Positions 17,302-26,292 are shown, numbered from the stretch's first letter. The stretch: DNA of 64,000 nucleotides from CAVZGO01 sp963774935 (GCA_963774935.1 CAVZGO010000013.1:186001-250000), one strand, 5' to 3'. Notes: generated from the sequence alone by a model not told the origin. Made by a program: numbers and translations.

Positions 17302-18149
17302 TAACTTTCCTCCTCATCGACTGCGGCACTGGTGATGCTCGCTGCCTGGGTTGACTTTTTTCGATGGCGGAAAAAGATGATCAAAGATGAGCATAATGCG
17401 GTAGCTAACATGATCGTCTGGTTTATGTTGATTCCCCCCACCAGCGCAGCGTCTAAACGCAGGAAATCCAACAGGAAGCGCCCAATTGGATACGTAATCA
17501 AGTACATTAAGAAGACATCGCCCGGGAGCAAGCGATCTTTGAAACGCCGTGCAAACCAGAGCAAAAAGATAACATTGGCAAAGTTGTATATCGATTCGTA
17601 TAAAAAGAGAGGATGAAAGCGAGTTTCCGGAGGATAGCCAGTGGAATTGGTTATCTTAATCCCCCACGGAAGAGTCGTCGGCTGGCCGTAAACCTCCTGG
17701 TTGAAGTAGTTTCCCCAGCGGCCGATTGCCTGCCCGAGCGCCAGTGCCGGGGCAGCTATGTCGGTCCAGGTAAGAAAATCCAATCCTTTTCGACGGCAAT
17801 AGAAATACAGCGCAATCGTTCCACCAATGACAGCTCCGGGAATGCCCAGTCCGCCGTTGCGTATGTTGATTGCATCCAGCGGGTGGGTCAGATAATACTG
17901 GGTGGTGATACCCAACTCGACCATCGATGGCGGTGGGGTAAAAATATGCCAGATGCGGGCGCCAATAATCCCACCAAGCAAGACCCATATCAGAGCATCC
18001 CAGACATACTCGGCGCTAATGCCTCGCCTGCGTGCTTCGATCGCAGCTAAGTACGCCGCCGCGACTGCGCCAGCCATGATGATAATGGCATAATAATATA
18101 TTTTAAATTCCCCCAAAAAGGGGATCGGGATTGTAAAACCGTTTGGCAT
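17301..18149 (-). CDS. lgt: Prolipoprotein diacylglyceryl transferase
   Basis: A protein of 282 residues with about seven membrane helices. Family blocks are visible: YYYAIIIMAG, IGARIWHIF, NGGLGIPGAVIGG (Lgt signature region with its essential Arg-Asn-Gly), and LALGQAIGRWGNYFNQEVYGQP with the HGG-equivalent and Glu/Arg residues that grip phosphatidylglycerol. It moves diacylglycerol from phosphatidylglycerol to the lipobox Cys of prolipoproteins, such as the DUF3160 and LVTMAC lipoproteins in this window. The downstream MBL gene overlaps by one base. The phospholipid synthase gene is 27 bases upstream on the same strand. Confidence 0.95.
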   Translation of the reverse strand: MPNGFTIPIPFLGEFKIYYYAIIIMAGAVAAAYLAAIEARRRGISAEYVWDALIWVLLGGIIGARIWHIFTPPPSMVELGITTQYYLTHPLDAINIRNGGLGIPGAVIGGTIALYFYCRRKGLDFLTWTDIAAPALALGQAIGRWGNYFNQEVYGQPTTLPWGIKITNSTGYPPETRFHPLFLYESIYNFANVIFLLWFARRFKDRLLPGDVFLMYLITYPIGRFLLDFLRLDAALVGGININQTIMLATALCSSLIIFFRHRKKSTQAASITSAAVDEEES

Positions 18150-18176
18150 GTATTTATCTACCAGGAAGAAAATGAA

Positions 18177-18821
18177 TTACGAGCCAGCCTGCGAGTTAAT
18201 TCTAGCCTGACGGCGGATGTCAATGATACGCTGCAATGCAGTTACATTCGCCAGCACTGCAATGATCGCAATGGCAATCAAGGGAATCAGGGGAGAAAGA
18301 AATGAAAAAACCAAGGCAGGCGCCAGCACAAGGTAGCGCTCAAAGCGCGTCAAGATGCCTACCTTCGTTTCCCAGCCGAGGGATAGACCGCGTGCCCTAA
18401 TATAAGACACCAAAACGGACCCAGCGGCAGCAGCATAGACGAGCAGGACTGCCAGATCATTGCTCTGACCCTGGTAGTAGTAGAGCAAACCAGCAAAAAT
18501 GATCAACTCAGAATACCGGTCGGATACAGAGTCAATAAACGCCCCGTACGAGCTGGCCATGCCACGCAAGCGTGCCATGGTGCCATCCAGGACATCAATC
18601 GGACCCATTAACAGGATCAATATCCCACCGACAAGGAATTGTCCCTTCGCCAGGAAGATTGCACCTACAATGTTGCCGACCAGCCCCAGGATGGTCATCG
18701 TGTTTGGCATCAAGCCAATCCGGTTAAAAAATCCCCCCAACGGATCAAGAATACCTTTAAACCATACACGCGCTTGATCGCTAAACGTCGGATTACTTTT
18801 TTTCGAAGGTGCTCGTTCCAT
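18177..18821 (-). CDS. CDP-alcohol phosphatidyltransferase
   Basis: A protein of 214 residues with six hydrophobic helices. The full family motif D-x2-DG-x2-AR-x8-G-x3-D-x3-D is present: DVLDGTMARLRG followed by SSYGAFIDSVSDR. These Asp residues bind the metal and CDP-diacylglycerol. It transfers a phosphatidyl group to an alcohol such as glycerol phosphate or inositol phosphate. The particular acceptor cannot be told by eye. The short cytoplasmic N-terminus and its length resemble PgsA/PIP-synthase types. It lies directly upstream of lgt, whose lipid donor it may supply. Confidence 0.88.
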   Translation of the reverse strand: MERAPSKKSNPTFSDQARVWFKGILDPLGGFFNRIGLMPNTMTILGLVGNIVGAIFLAKGQFLVGGILILLMGPIDVLDGTMARLRGMASSYGAFIDSVSDRYSELIIFAGLLYYYQGQSNDLAVLLVYAAAAGSVLVSYIRARGLSLGWETKVGILTRFERYLVLAPALVFSFLSPLIPLIAIAIIAVLANVTALQRIIDIRRQARINSQAGS

Positions 18822-18937
18822 CTACCACCAACCTGCTTAAAAGATTAATAAACCCCTTGAATGCTATCGCATGGCAAGCTGACTGTCAAGGATTGGTAAT
18901 TGAATAATGGATGAGAAATTCGTTCCCCATGTAATGG

Positions 18938-21229
18938 TTATAAATCATTATTCGTTTCAAGATCAAAGCTGCCATCCTTACCGATTAAAACTTCTCGCTC
19001 CCTCCCACCACCTTGAGAAGGACCGATGATGCCTAATTCTTCCAGTTCATCGACCAATCGAGCAGCTCGTGGATACCCGATCCGCAAGCGACGCTGCAAC
19101 AAGGATGCGCTAGCTCGTTGTGTTTCTTTGACAATAGCAATAGCTTTTTGAATAAGGTTGTCCTTATCCGCCAGCATCTCTTCTTCTTCCAGCATCACTT
19201 CCCAGGGGGCAGGTTGATCTAAAGGTGGAACCGTCTTTTGCCAGAAAGTGATTATCCGCTCAATCTCCTGATCGGTGACCATCGCGCCCTGTGATCGGAA
19301 CGGAGCTGCAGCTTCAGGCGGAGTGAATAACATATCTCCGCGTCCAAGCAAAGACTCTGCGCCGACGGTATCCAGAATAACGCGCAAATCGACCGATGAA
19401 GTCACTGCAAACGAGATGCGCGCCGGAAAGTTCGCCTTGATCAATCCTGTGACTACATCAGTGCTAGGGCGCTGGGTTGCCACCACCAGATGAATACCAA
19501 CCGCCCGAGCCATCTGCGCCAGGCGCACAAGGTTGTGCTCAGTCTGGTCCGGTGCATTCATCATCAAATCAGCCAGCTCATCGATCATCAAGACGATGCG
19601 GGGCAGGTATTCAATACCACTGCGCTTTTGGGCTTTACGATTATAAGAATCAATGTTGCGGGCGTGCTCTGCTTCCAGGAGTTTATAGCGGCGGTCCATC
19701 TCAACCACCGTCCAGCGTAGCACTGCCAGGATGCGCTCCAGCTCGGTTTCGACCTTGCCGAGCAGGTGCGGCATACCGTTAAACCGAACCAGCTCGACCA
19801 TCTTAGGATCTATCATCACCAGGCGCAGGTCCTCGGGCATATTATTCATCACAAGACAGGTCGTGATGGCAGCAATGCACACCGATTTTCCAGAGCCGGT
19901 CGTCCCTGCGACCAGAAGATGCGGCATGCGCCCCAGGTCCGCTACCACCGGCTGACCAGAAACATCACGCCCTAAGGCGATCGCCAGAGGAGAATTAATT
20001 TTGGTGAAAGCTTCTGAAGCCAGAATCGGACGCAGACGAACGACGCTCGAACGCACATTTGGCACTTCGATTCCAACATAGGGGCGACCGGGCACCGGCG
20101 CTTCGATGCGCAGACGCTCAGCCGAAAGAGCCAAGGCGAGGTCGCGCTGTAAGGCAGATATTTGTGCAACGCGCACCTTTTGACGATTCGGATCACCTTC
20201 GCCGTTAATTTTCTCTTTTTCCAAAAAACCAGGCTCGACGGCAAACTGTGTCACCGTTGGGCCGACGCGAAAACCGATCACCTTGGCTGGAATGCCAAAC
20301 TCCGCCAGGGTCTTCTCGATCATGCCAGCGGTCATATTGATATTGCGCTCATCCTGGCGGGCATTCTGCTCGACCATGAGCAAATCCAATGGGGGCAATT
20401 TCTCATTCCGCTCACGCGGACCGGCAGGATCAGATTCCGGTTCATCAGGAATGCGGAAATTTTTACGGAATTCCGGAGGCAGCGGAGTTTTTTTCTTGCG
20501 CGCTTCTGCTGAGGGACTGGCAGGTGTGGTTGAGAGTGGGGCTTCGCTGGTAATACGGGTGCTTTCTATACGGCTATCTTCAACCTGCAGGTGAGGATGC
20601 ACCTCACCTCGCAATCGGGAACGGAATGACTGGATTAAACCAAGCCCAAAAATCAGGCACAAGAGCATGATAGCGAGGAAAATTATGAATTGAATAAACC
20701 AATGGTCCAAGCCTACCGGCGCCAGGAACATGCGCAGAATCTCGGCTAATCCCCAACCAACGCGACCCCCATCCATACCCGCTTCTGCGCGCGAGAGATC
20801 CGAGCCGTTGAGCACGGTTAAGATTGCTATTGAGCTAAATGCCACCAGCTCTAGCGCGATCACCCTGCCCCACAGGATGACTGGCTCTCGATAGGACGCC
20901 CGGTGGAGGAGCATCCACAATCCAATCACCAGCATGGCTGATACCAGCCACACGCTCCCCCAGCCAATCCAGCGCGTCAGGGTATCCACCCACCATTTTA
21001 AAATTCCGCCAGACCAGCTGGGAATGAGCATCGCCATCATGGTCATCAATGCCAGAGCAATAAGCCCTAAACCGGCAATATCCCAAAAGAAACGCTGGAA
21101 TCGCGCAACCACTCGAATGGCGCCTTGCATCCCTCCGGCAGGCTCTTGAGGCATGGATGTAGACGGTTGGCTACCTGCGCGGCTGCCCGTTGTTGGAGAT
21201 GGTTTCGTTCCAGCTTGTTTCTGTGCCAA
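18938..21229 (-). CDS. ftsK: DNA translocase FtsK/SpoIIIE
   Basis: A protein of 763 residues. Four membrane helices lie in the first 200 residues, then a short acidic linker, the alpha/beta motor (Walker A GTTGSGKS, Walker B VLMIDELADLM) and a C-terminal winged-helix gamma domain (QRRLRIGYPRAARLVDELE) that reads oriented DNA signals. By family it pumps chromosome DNA through the closing septum. The linker is short compared with E. coli FtsK and more like SpoIIIE. Start TTG 21229 follows AGAGGG by 7 bases. The last residues GKDGSFDLETNNDL are typical tail sequence. Confidence 0.94.
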   Translation of the reverse strand: MAQKQAGTKPSPTTGSRAGSQPSTSMPQEPAGGMQGAIRVVARFQRFFWDIAGLGLIALALMTMMAMLIPSWSGGILKWWVDTLTRWIGWGSVWLVSAMLVIGLWMLLHRASYREPVILWGRVIALELVAFSSIAILTVLNGSDLSRAEAGMDGGRVGWGLAEILRMFLAPVGLDHWFIQFIIFLAIMLLCLIFGLGLIQSFRSRLRGEVHPHLQVEDSRIESTRITSEAPLSTTPASPSAEARKKKTPLPPEFRKNFRIPDEPESDPAGPRERNEKLPPLDLLMVEQNARQDERNINMTAGMIEKTLAEFGIPAKVIGFRVGPTVTQFAVEPGFLEKEKINGEGDPNRQKVRVAQISALQRDLALALSAERLRIEAPVPGRPYVGIEVPNVRSSVVRLRPILASEAFTKINSPLAIALGRDVSGQPVVADLGRMPHLLVAGTTGSGKSVCIAAITTCLVMNNMPEDLRLVMIDPKMVELVRFNGMPHLLGKVETELERILAVLRWTVVEMDRRYKLLEAEHARNIDSYNRKAQKRSGIEYLPRIVLMIDELADLMMNAPDQTEHNLVRLAQMARAVGIHLVVATQRPSTDVVTGLIKANFPARISFAVTSSVDLRVILDTVGAESLLGRGDMLFTPPEAAAPFRSQGAMVTDQEIERIITFWQKTVPPLDQPAPWEVMLEEEEMLADKDNLIQKAIAIVKETQRASASLLQRRLRIGYPRAARLVDELEELGIIGPSQGGGREREVLIGKDGSFDLETNNDL

Positions 21230-21255
21230 AATAATCCCTCTGAAATGATTACCTG

Positions 21256-22179
21256 CTATCGTTGGCTGCGAGAGACCAGGTATATGCCAACGAGAATAAG
21301 TATAGCACCAAAAATCTTCAGAGCTGTGGGGGACTCATCCAGCAGGAAGTAAGCCAGAATAGTTGAACCAATTGGTTCTCCTAACAGGCTGATGGATACA
21401 TATGCCGCAGATAAATAGCCCAAAGCCCAGTTGAATGAAGAATGTCCCAGTAGCTGAGGAACCAAAGCGATCAATATCATCCACAAGTATGCTTCGGACG
21501 GGTACCCGAAAGGCTTCTGCCCGGCGGCGAACATAACGATGATCAGGACGAGCGCGGCGATGCCGTACACTACAAAGATATAGCCAACCAGTGATAATTT
21601 TTGGCGCAGACGCCTGCCGATCAGGATGTAACCAGCAGCCATCCATGCCCCCGCTAAAGCGAGCAAGTCCCCCCAGAAAGCGTCCTGGCGGACAAATTCA
21701 CTCACCGGCGGACAGGATAGCCGTACTCCATTCAAGCTGCAGGTATCACTCAAGCCAACGACCAACCCACCAAGCAGTGCCAGTATCAGCCCGACCCAAA
21801 CCGGCCGGGCAATAGGTTCTTTGATCGTCAACGGAGACAACAGCGCCACCCATAACGGGGTGGTGGTCACCAGCACAACCGAGCTGGCAACCGTTGTGTA
21901 TTCCAGGGAAGTGATCCAGGCGGCAAAATGTAACGCCAAAAATAAACCCGAGAGAATTGTGAATCGAAAATCCGCGCGCTGCATACCAGCCAATTCGGTT
22001 CGGTGATTGGCAGCAGCAAAAGGTGCTAAAACCAGTGTAGCAAACAGCAGCCGATAGGCTGATATAACCAATGAAGGGGCAAATTCTTGAGCGTTACGGA
22101 TAAGTATTGAGGATGTAGATACTGCCAGGATGCCGAAAGCAAGGACCAGCAGCGGGGGGACGACAGGATGACGGTTCAT
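21256..22179 (-). CDS. EamA-family (DMT) transporter
   Basis: A protein of 307 residues with ten predicted helices in two repeats of five, the EamA layout. Visible signatures are the first repeat around ISAYRLLFATLVLAPF and the second around GAWMAAGYILIGRR, and it ends in a short positive tail. It probably exports a small metabolite; the substrate is not predictable. Its ATG overlaps the stop of the NiSOD maturation protease by 4 bases, so it is the third gene of the sodN operon. Whether it has any part in nickel or oxidative-stress physiology is unknown. Confidence 0.85.
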   Translation of the reverse strand: MNRHPVVPPLLVLAFGILAVSTSSILIRNAQEFAPSLVISAYRLLFATLVLAPFAAANHRTELAGMQRADFRFTILSGLFLALHFAAWITSLEYTTVASSVVLVTTTPLWVALLSPLTIKEPIARPVWVGLILALLGGLVVGLSDTCSLNGVRLSCPPVSEFVRQDAFWGDLLALAGAWMAAGYILIGRRLRQKLSLVGYIFVVYGIAALVLIIVMFAAGQKPFGYPSEAYLWMILIALVPQLLGHSSFNWALGYLSAAYVSISLLGEPIGSTILAYFLLDESPTALKIFGAILILVGIYLVSRSQR

Positions 22180-22478
22180 CGCTCAGGTTTGCGAATGTGC
22201 CAGATGATTTTTCCCAGCATCCTTTTCCGTTCCACTGGCCCGAACTGGCGGCTATCCACACTCCATTCGTTCGTACCTACTACGAAGAACTGCTGCCGGT
22301 CTGCTGAGACCCAATCTACGCGCTTGATCAGCGTGCCCAGTTCAGGATGTGAAAACGCGACGGTGTCACCCTGCCTGACCGCGCCAAACAAAAAGGGGAT
22401 TTTGCTCACCAAAACAAAATCCCCTTCACGAATCAATGGGTAAAGGCTATCGCCAGTAACCTTCAAAAAGCGCAGCAT
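22176..22478 (-). CDS. sodX: NiSOD maturation protease (S26 signal-peptidase family)
   Basis: A compact protein of 100 residues with the S26 fold: GDSLYPLIREGD with the catalytic Ser at residue 11, and the general-base Lys at residue 52 in TLIKRVDW. A C-terminal GKIIWHIRKP strand closes it. It lacks a membrane anchor. The position 17 bases after sodN fits SodX, which removes the NiSOD propeptide to expose the N-terminal His that binds nickel. The call rests on family plus neighbour. Confidence 0.9.
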   Translation of the reverse strand: MLRFLKVTGDSLYPLIREGDFVLVSKIPFLFGAVRQGDTVAFSHPELGTLIKRVDWVSADRQQFFVVGTNEWSVDSRQFGPVERKRMLGKIIWHIRKPER

Positions 22479-22495
22479 CTAGCCTTTTGGTAGCT

Positions 22496-22996
22496 TTACA
22501 GGCTGGGATACACCAGCTCCAGGTTAGGAGCCATGGGGTACTTGGCTGTGTGAGTAGCAACACCCTTCACTTTCCAGAAAATTTCAGCAAACTGATTGAC
22601 AGCTTCCACCAATTGTACAGCCGCTTCGCGGTCAACAGTCTGGCGAGCCTTGGAGCCAAGCAGCATGATCTTGTGCACCAGTCCATGCAGCTCTGGGAAC
22701 TGGTCGAGCTGTGGCTGCTTGATAAAATCACCCCAGATGACGCGTATCTCTGCTTTCACCTTCTCGGCATGTTCTTCCTTGACCAGAACATAACGAGACA
22801 TACTGTTGTGGTATGCCAGGCCCTTATCGCCGCCTTCAGCGTCTTTGGCTGTCATCAAATCGATCATTCGCACGACTGTCAATGCGCTGATTTGTGCAAC
22901 AATTGGATCATAAATCCCACATGGGACATCACAGTGGGCGTGAGCTTCCTCGAAACCGATTTTTCTGTCCAAAGAGTCAAGCAACTTATAGATCAT
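22496..22996 (-). CDS. sodN: Nickel superoxide dismutase
   Basis: A protein of 166 residues. A propeptide of 20 residues ends in EEAHA, followed by the nickel hook HCDVPCGIY, whose His1, Cys2 and Cys6 bind Ni and whose Tyr9 lines the active site. The rest forms the four-helix bundle that builds the hexamer. It disproportionates superoxide in the cytoplasm. AGGAGG lies 5 bases before the ATG. A strong promoter overlapped by a Fur-like box lies about 70 bases upstream. NiSOD is found in Actinobacteria, cyanobacteria and some Chloroflexota. Confidence 0.96.
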   Translation of the reverse strand: MIYKLLDSLDRKIGFEEAHAHCDVPCGIYDPIVAQISALTVVRMIDLMTAKDAEGGDKGLAYHNSMSRYVLVKEEHAEKVKAEIRVIWGDFIKQPQLDQFPELHGLVHKIMLLGSKARQTVDREAAVQLVEAVNQFAEIFWKVKGVATHTAKYPMAPNLELVYPSL

Positions 22997-23066
22997 GGGT
23001 TCCTCCTGATGAAATTTTTGTGCGGATTGGACTATCTCCAGCCAGAGACCTGACGGAGCTTATTCG

Positions 23067-23095
23067 ATCATAATGATAATGATGATTCTTGTCAA
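23067..23095 (-). promoter_or_regulatory. sodN promoter overlapped by a Fur/Nur-like box
   Basis: On the minus strand a near-consensus promoter reads TTGACA (23095-23090), 17 bases, TATGAT (23072-23067). The spacer and -10 are built of ATCATTATCATTAT hexamers like a Fur box. A bound regulator would block RNA polymerase. In Streptomyces the Fur-family regulator Nur represses Fe-SOD and Ni transport; here a direct site in front of sodN is inferred from sequence only. Confidence 0.65.
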
Positions 23096-23209
23096 GATAA
23101 TCCGGAATATTCCAAATCTTAACCTGCCAAGTTGCCTAAAATGCCAGACCTCTTTATTTTGATGCCAGCCAATGATTCTTTATTGCGCTCCCATTGCCCT
23201 GCATTGTGC

Positions 23210-23238
23210 TTGACAAAGGGGAGGTGCCATACTAAAAT
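23210..23238 (+). promoter_or_regulatory. Promoter of the 4Fe-4S ferredoxin gene
   Basis: TTGACA at 23210-23215, a 17-base spacer and TAAAAT at 23233-23238. It points away from sodN; the ATG is 75 bases downstream. The 22997-23312 gap holds only these two promoters and no gene. Confidence 0.7.
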
Positions 23239-23312
23239 TTTGATACATCGTATGCTAATCCAGCTACCCAAATAAAGAAACGCTACAAACCACATTTCAG
23301 GAGGTAAGTTCA

Positions 23313-23714
23313 ATGACGCATATTATCACCAGCCTTTGTCTGCGCGATTCCGGTTGTGTTGAAGTTTGTCCTGTAGAATGCATTGTGCCTGGGAAACCAA
23401 TCGAAGAGTGGCCCTGGTTCTACATCGATCCCGACACCTGCATTGACTGCGGCGCCTGCATTCCCGAATGCCCGTACGAAGCTATCTTCCCCGAAGATGA
23501 GGTGCCATCCGCTTACACCGCAAAAGGCGGCGAGTACATCAGCAAACTCGGCCTGAGCGATCACTATGAAGGCACCAACCACCATGGCGAAAAAGTTGTC
23601 CTGGACTGTGTACAGCAATTGGAAGCTGGCGAGGCGGTAGATCTGACTGCTGATATCCAGGCGAATTACGATTATTTCAAATCTGGCACCGGCTATAAAG
23701 CTCTGGAACTGTAA
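23313..23714 (+). CDS. Ferredoxin, 7Fe/8Fe type with C-terminal extension
   Basis: A protein of 133 residues. The N-terminal half has two clustered Cys sets, CLRDSGCVEVCPVEC and CIDCGACIPECPYEA, the pattern of FdxA-like ferredoxins with one [4Fe-4S] and one further cluster that may be [3Fe-4S] or [4Fe-4S]. About 60 acidic residues follow without Cys. It carries electrons in the cytoplasm; the partner enzyme is not visible. GGAGG precedes the ATG. It is transcribed divergently from sodN, and both could answer to redox stress. Confidence 0.88.
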   Translation: MTHIITSLCLRDSGCVEVCPVECIVPGKPIEEWPWFYIDPDTCIDCGACIPECPYEAIFPEDEVPSAYTAKGGEYISKLGLSDHYEGTNHHGEKVVLDCVQQLEAGEAVDLTADIQANYDYFKSGTGYKALEL

Positions 23715-23748
23715 GTCCAGATCGCAAAATTAACGAATGGTAACTGTT

Positions 23749-23817
23749 GACGGTTCGTAAACCGTCCGACAACTCTATTAACGCCAACGCGGAGGTGTAG
23801 CGATGCTACACCTCCGC
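23749..23817 (+). terminator. Two tandem hairpins after the ferredoxin gene
   Basis: The first hairpin has 7-bp arms (23749-23755, 23760-23766). The second is a perfect 13-bp stem with a 3-base loop (23789-23801, 23805-23817), lacking a strong T-run. Placed between convergent genes, it can end transcription from both sides. Confidence 0.5.
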
Positions 23818-23834
23818 ATGCGCTTAGAAAGAAC

Positions 23835-24707
23835 TCAGGGTAACGTCTCGAGGTTGAGCGTTCCAGCACCTAACTCGACGGTAATGGTCAAACCAGGACC
23901 GCTGCCATCAAGAATGTAATCATCGCCCGATTTCGTCCAATCTCCTCGGGTATTCACATCCGATAATCCACCTCCGAAGTTCACGCGAACAGGAGTGCCT
24001 TGTGGAACCTGGATGGTCACCTCACTCACGCCTGCTTCAACGACAACGGAAGCATCGCGGCTTAAATTGCCGCTGAAATCCAGGGTGTACTCACCGGCAC
24101 CGCCACGAAAAGTCATCGATTGAAAATTCGCGTTGGCTAGCCCCGTCATGCGCACCGTCGAAGCCCCGGTGCTATACCGTAAACTGCTCATTTCAGCTAG
24201 ATTGGACTGGCTGAATTTCAAATGCACATCGGCTGCCCCATCATTAATTTCCAGAGATTGAAGCGCCAGCCCACCCAGTTCGAAATCACCCTTATATGCG
24301 CCGGCATTGATCTTCAAATTCATCAATGCTGATCCAAGCTTCAAGTCCCAACGATTCTCAATTTTAGGGTTGGCTTTGATGAGTGGAATCCCATCGATTT
24401 CCAGGTTGCCAGTACTTAAAATAATCCAGCCGTCTTCTTCGGATACTTGCGGCTTGAAATCAGTTACATTGTATTCTGCAGTTCCTTCGACCAACAAATT
24501 TGCCGCCCCAGGTGTAACAACTATTTCCCCTGCGCCAAAAGCTAGCTGCAAATTCGTTTCGCTCTCTTGCTGGAGCGGGATACTGATTGACTCTGTTTGC
24601 GTTGGGCCGGTCGTAACTTCATCCAACGGAACGTTTATATTGATCCCGCAAGCCATCGTCACAAGGACCAAAGCGATCAAAACAACATACAATGATTTTG
24701 GAAACAC
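23835..24707 (-). CDS. Lipoprotein with repeated beta-strand (toast-rack / DUF4097-like) domain
   Basis: A protein of 290 residues. A signal peptide ends in a lipobox (LVTMAC, Cys 20). The rest is beta-rich with repeating patterns such as LEINDGAADVHLKF, STVRMTGLANANF and VEAGVSEVTIQVPQG, typical of the right-handed DUF4097/LiaF-type beta-solenoid. Such proteins are often tied to envelope-stress sensing, but here no regulator is adjacent and the function is unknown. It is convergent with the ferredoxin gene and divergent from the following operon. Confidence 0.75.
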   Translation of the reverse strand: MFPKSLYVVLIALVLVTMACGININVPLDEVTTGPTQTESISIPLQQESETNLQLAFGAGEIVVTPGAANLLVEGTAEYNVTDFKPQVSEEDGWIILSTGNLEIDGIPLIKANPKIENRWDLKLGSALMNLKINAGAYKGDFELGGLALQSLEINDGAADVHLKFSQSNLAEMSSLRYSTGASTVRMTGLANANFQSMTFRGGAGEYTLDFSGNLSRDASVVVEAGVSEVTIQVPQGTPVRVNFGGGLSDVNTRGDWTKSGDDYILDGSGPGLTITVELGAGTLNLETLP

Positions 24708-24876
24708 AGGTCACCTCCAGATTGATATGATTCATTTCATTTACGCTTGGGTCAAAAGAAAGTCGCGTTTTTGTGCCATTCTTACGGTTATTTTCTTGTG
24801 AAGACGAAAAATCTTCCCTTGCCGAACTGGTCAATATGGGGCACAATTAGAATGAATTAGAATTCAGGAGAAGTCT

Positions 24877-25404
24877 ATGAAAAATGAACCTGCCTCAGAA
24901 TATCCAGAAACCCCCAATGAGGACAGCCTGGTGGATGAATTCGAAGAATTGGGTAAGAACCTGATCCTGGTGCTGCGTGCTGCCTGGGAACGACCAGAGC
25001 GCCAAAAGCTGCAGCAAGACCTGGAGAAGGGCTTAAGCGGTCTGGGCAAGGCAATTAAGAAAGACGCCCAGACTGTAACCAGTCACCCCGTCAGCCAGCG
25101 CATCAAAACTGAGGTTGAAGATATCGGGGAAAGGGTGCGCAGCGGACAGGTTGAAGCCAGGGCTCGAGCCGAGCTGGTCGGTGCCCTGCGTAGCGCGAAT
25201 GCGGGGCTTGAAAAAGCTGCCTCGCACATGACAGGTAAGGCTTCGCCAGCATCAAGCGGCAGTACCCCAACGACCGAACAACCCGGCACAGAGTCTCATG
25301 CACAATCGGATGTGGACGATCCTGCAATGAGTGAATCAGATCCATCAAACCAGACTGCTGGATTTGACCAGCCAGGCTCGGGTAATGCCCGAGAGGAGCA
25401 ATAG
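24877..25404 (+). CDS. Hypothetical hydrophilic protein, first gene of the YtfJ operon
   Basis: A protein of 175 residues without membrane segments. Residues 15-110 are amphipathic helix (GKNLILVLRAAWERPERQKL); after about 120 the chain is Ser/Thr/Pro/Gln-rich and disordered. I do not recognise a family. AGGAG lies 8 bases before the ATG. The stop is followed one base later by the next ATG, and a YtfJ-family gene comes third, so the three are probably co-expressed. Proteins of this general look near YtfJ are common in Chloroflexota, but I cannot assign a role. Confidence 0.65.
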   Translation: MKNEPASEYPETPNEDSLVDEFEELGKNLILVLRAAWERPERQKLQQDLEKGLSGLGKAIKKDAQTVTSHPVSQRIKTEVEDIGERVRSGQVEARARAELVGALRSANAGLEKAASHMTGKASPASSGSTPTTEQPGTESHAQSDVDDPAMSESDPSNQTAGFDQPGSGNAREEQ

Positions 25405-25405
25405 A

Positions 25406-25699
25406 ATGCCAGCAAGGCCACAGGCAGAATACCGGGCAGGAAAGCCCATCTCAACCGGGAAATATACCCTGATTCCATTTACAAAATCCTGGCAGGTTCG
25501 CATTGGTAGATTCCCAGGTGGCTTGATCTGGAACCGTCCATCCTCCATCCTTGTCCAAGACCCGGGTGGGGTTGAAACAAATCTGCCCATCCCTGACCCA
25601 ACACGCAGAATCATCCTCTCCCTGCTTGGTTTATGCATTGGAGCGGCAGGTCTGCTTTGGGTGATTTCACGCAACCAGATGCATCTAGCAAAGGAGTAA
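25406..25699 (+). CDS. Small hypothetical membrane protein
   Basis: A protein of 97 residues from ATG 25406, with GAGAGGAG 7 bases upstream. The first 65 residues are polar with a beta-strand pattern (YTLIPFTKSWQVRIGRFPGG), followed by one C-terminal hydrophobic helix (about residues 69-90). An earlier in-frame ATG at 25331 would overlap the upstream gene. It has no recognised family and lies between the helical protein and YtfJ in a tight operon. Confidence 0.6.
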   Translation: MPARPQAEYRAGKPISTGKYTLIPFTKSWQVRIGRFPGGLIWNRPSSILVQDPGGVETNLPIPDPTRRIILSLLGLCIGAAGLLWVISRNQMHLAKE

Positions 25700-25703
25700 T
25701 CTC

Positions 25704-26240
25704 ATGACTGAAAATAACAACCCTGAATTTATGGAAGAGAATACCAACCAACCTGAAGATGAATTGGATGGAATTGAAGGCTTGAGCAGCCAGTGGACTG
25801 ATGAATTGACACCGGAAGAGAAGGAATTATTAAACTTTGATGATGATGCCGATTTCGCTGACTATGATTTCGATCCTGGCCTGGAAAGTGTAAATCAGAC
25901 TTTGGATCGCTTCGTAGCTATCGCCAGCGTTGATGCTGTATTTGGTGATCCCTACGAACACGAAGATACGCTGATCATCCCCGCCGCGGAAGTCGTGTCT
26001 GTACTCGGATTCGGTGTTGGAACCGGAGGAGCACAAAACGAAGAAGGCAACGATGCAGGCGGTTCTGGCGGCGGCGGTGGTGGCTGGAGCTCTTCTCGCC
26101 CGGTAGCAGTCATAGTTGCTTCAAAAGATGGCGTGCGTATTGAGCCTGTGGTCGATGTGACCAAAGTCGCCATCGCTGCTTTGACGACAGCCGGTTTCAT
26201 GCTCGGTTTGATGCTTCGTATGGCTGGTCGACGGCGGTAG
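25704..26240 (+). CDS. YtfJ/GerW-family protein
   Basis: A protein of 178 residues. The first 65 are acidic and probably disordered. The YtfJ domain (about 68-155) shows FVAIASVDAVFGDP, a VSVLGFGVGTGG strand, a GGSGGGGGGW linker and RPVAVIVASKDGVRIEPV. A C-terminal hydrophobic helix follows. In Bacillus YtfJ/GerW is a spore-germination protein, but the family is also widespread in non-spore-formers, where its function is unclear. Third of a three-gene operon, 4 bases after the previous stop. Confidence 0.8.
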   Translation: MTENNNPEFMEENTNQPEDELDGIEGLSSQWTDELTPEEKELLNFDDDADFADYDFDPGLESVNQTLDRFVAIASVDAVFGDPYEHEDTLIIPAAEVVSVLGFGVGTGGAQNEEGNDAGGSGGGGGGWSSSRPVAVIVASKDGVRIEPVVDVTKVAIAALTTAGFMLGLMLRMAGRRR

Positions 26241-26292
26241 TTTTATATCGTCGGTCAGTCCAGGCAAATTTACTCCTGAAAACCGGAAAACA

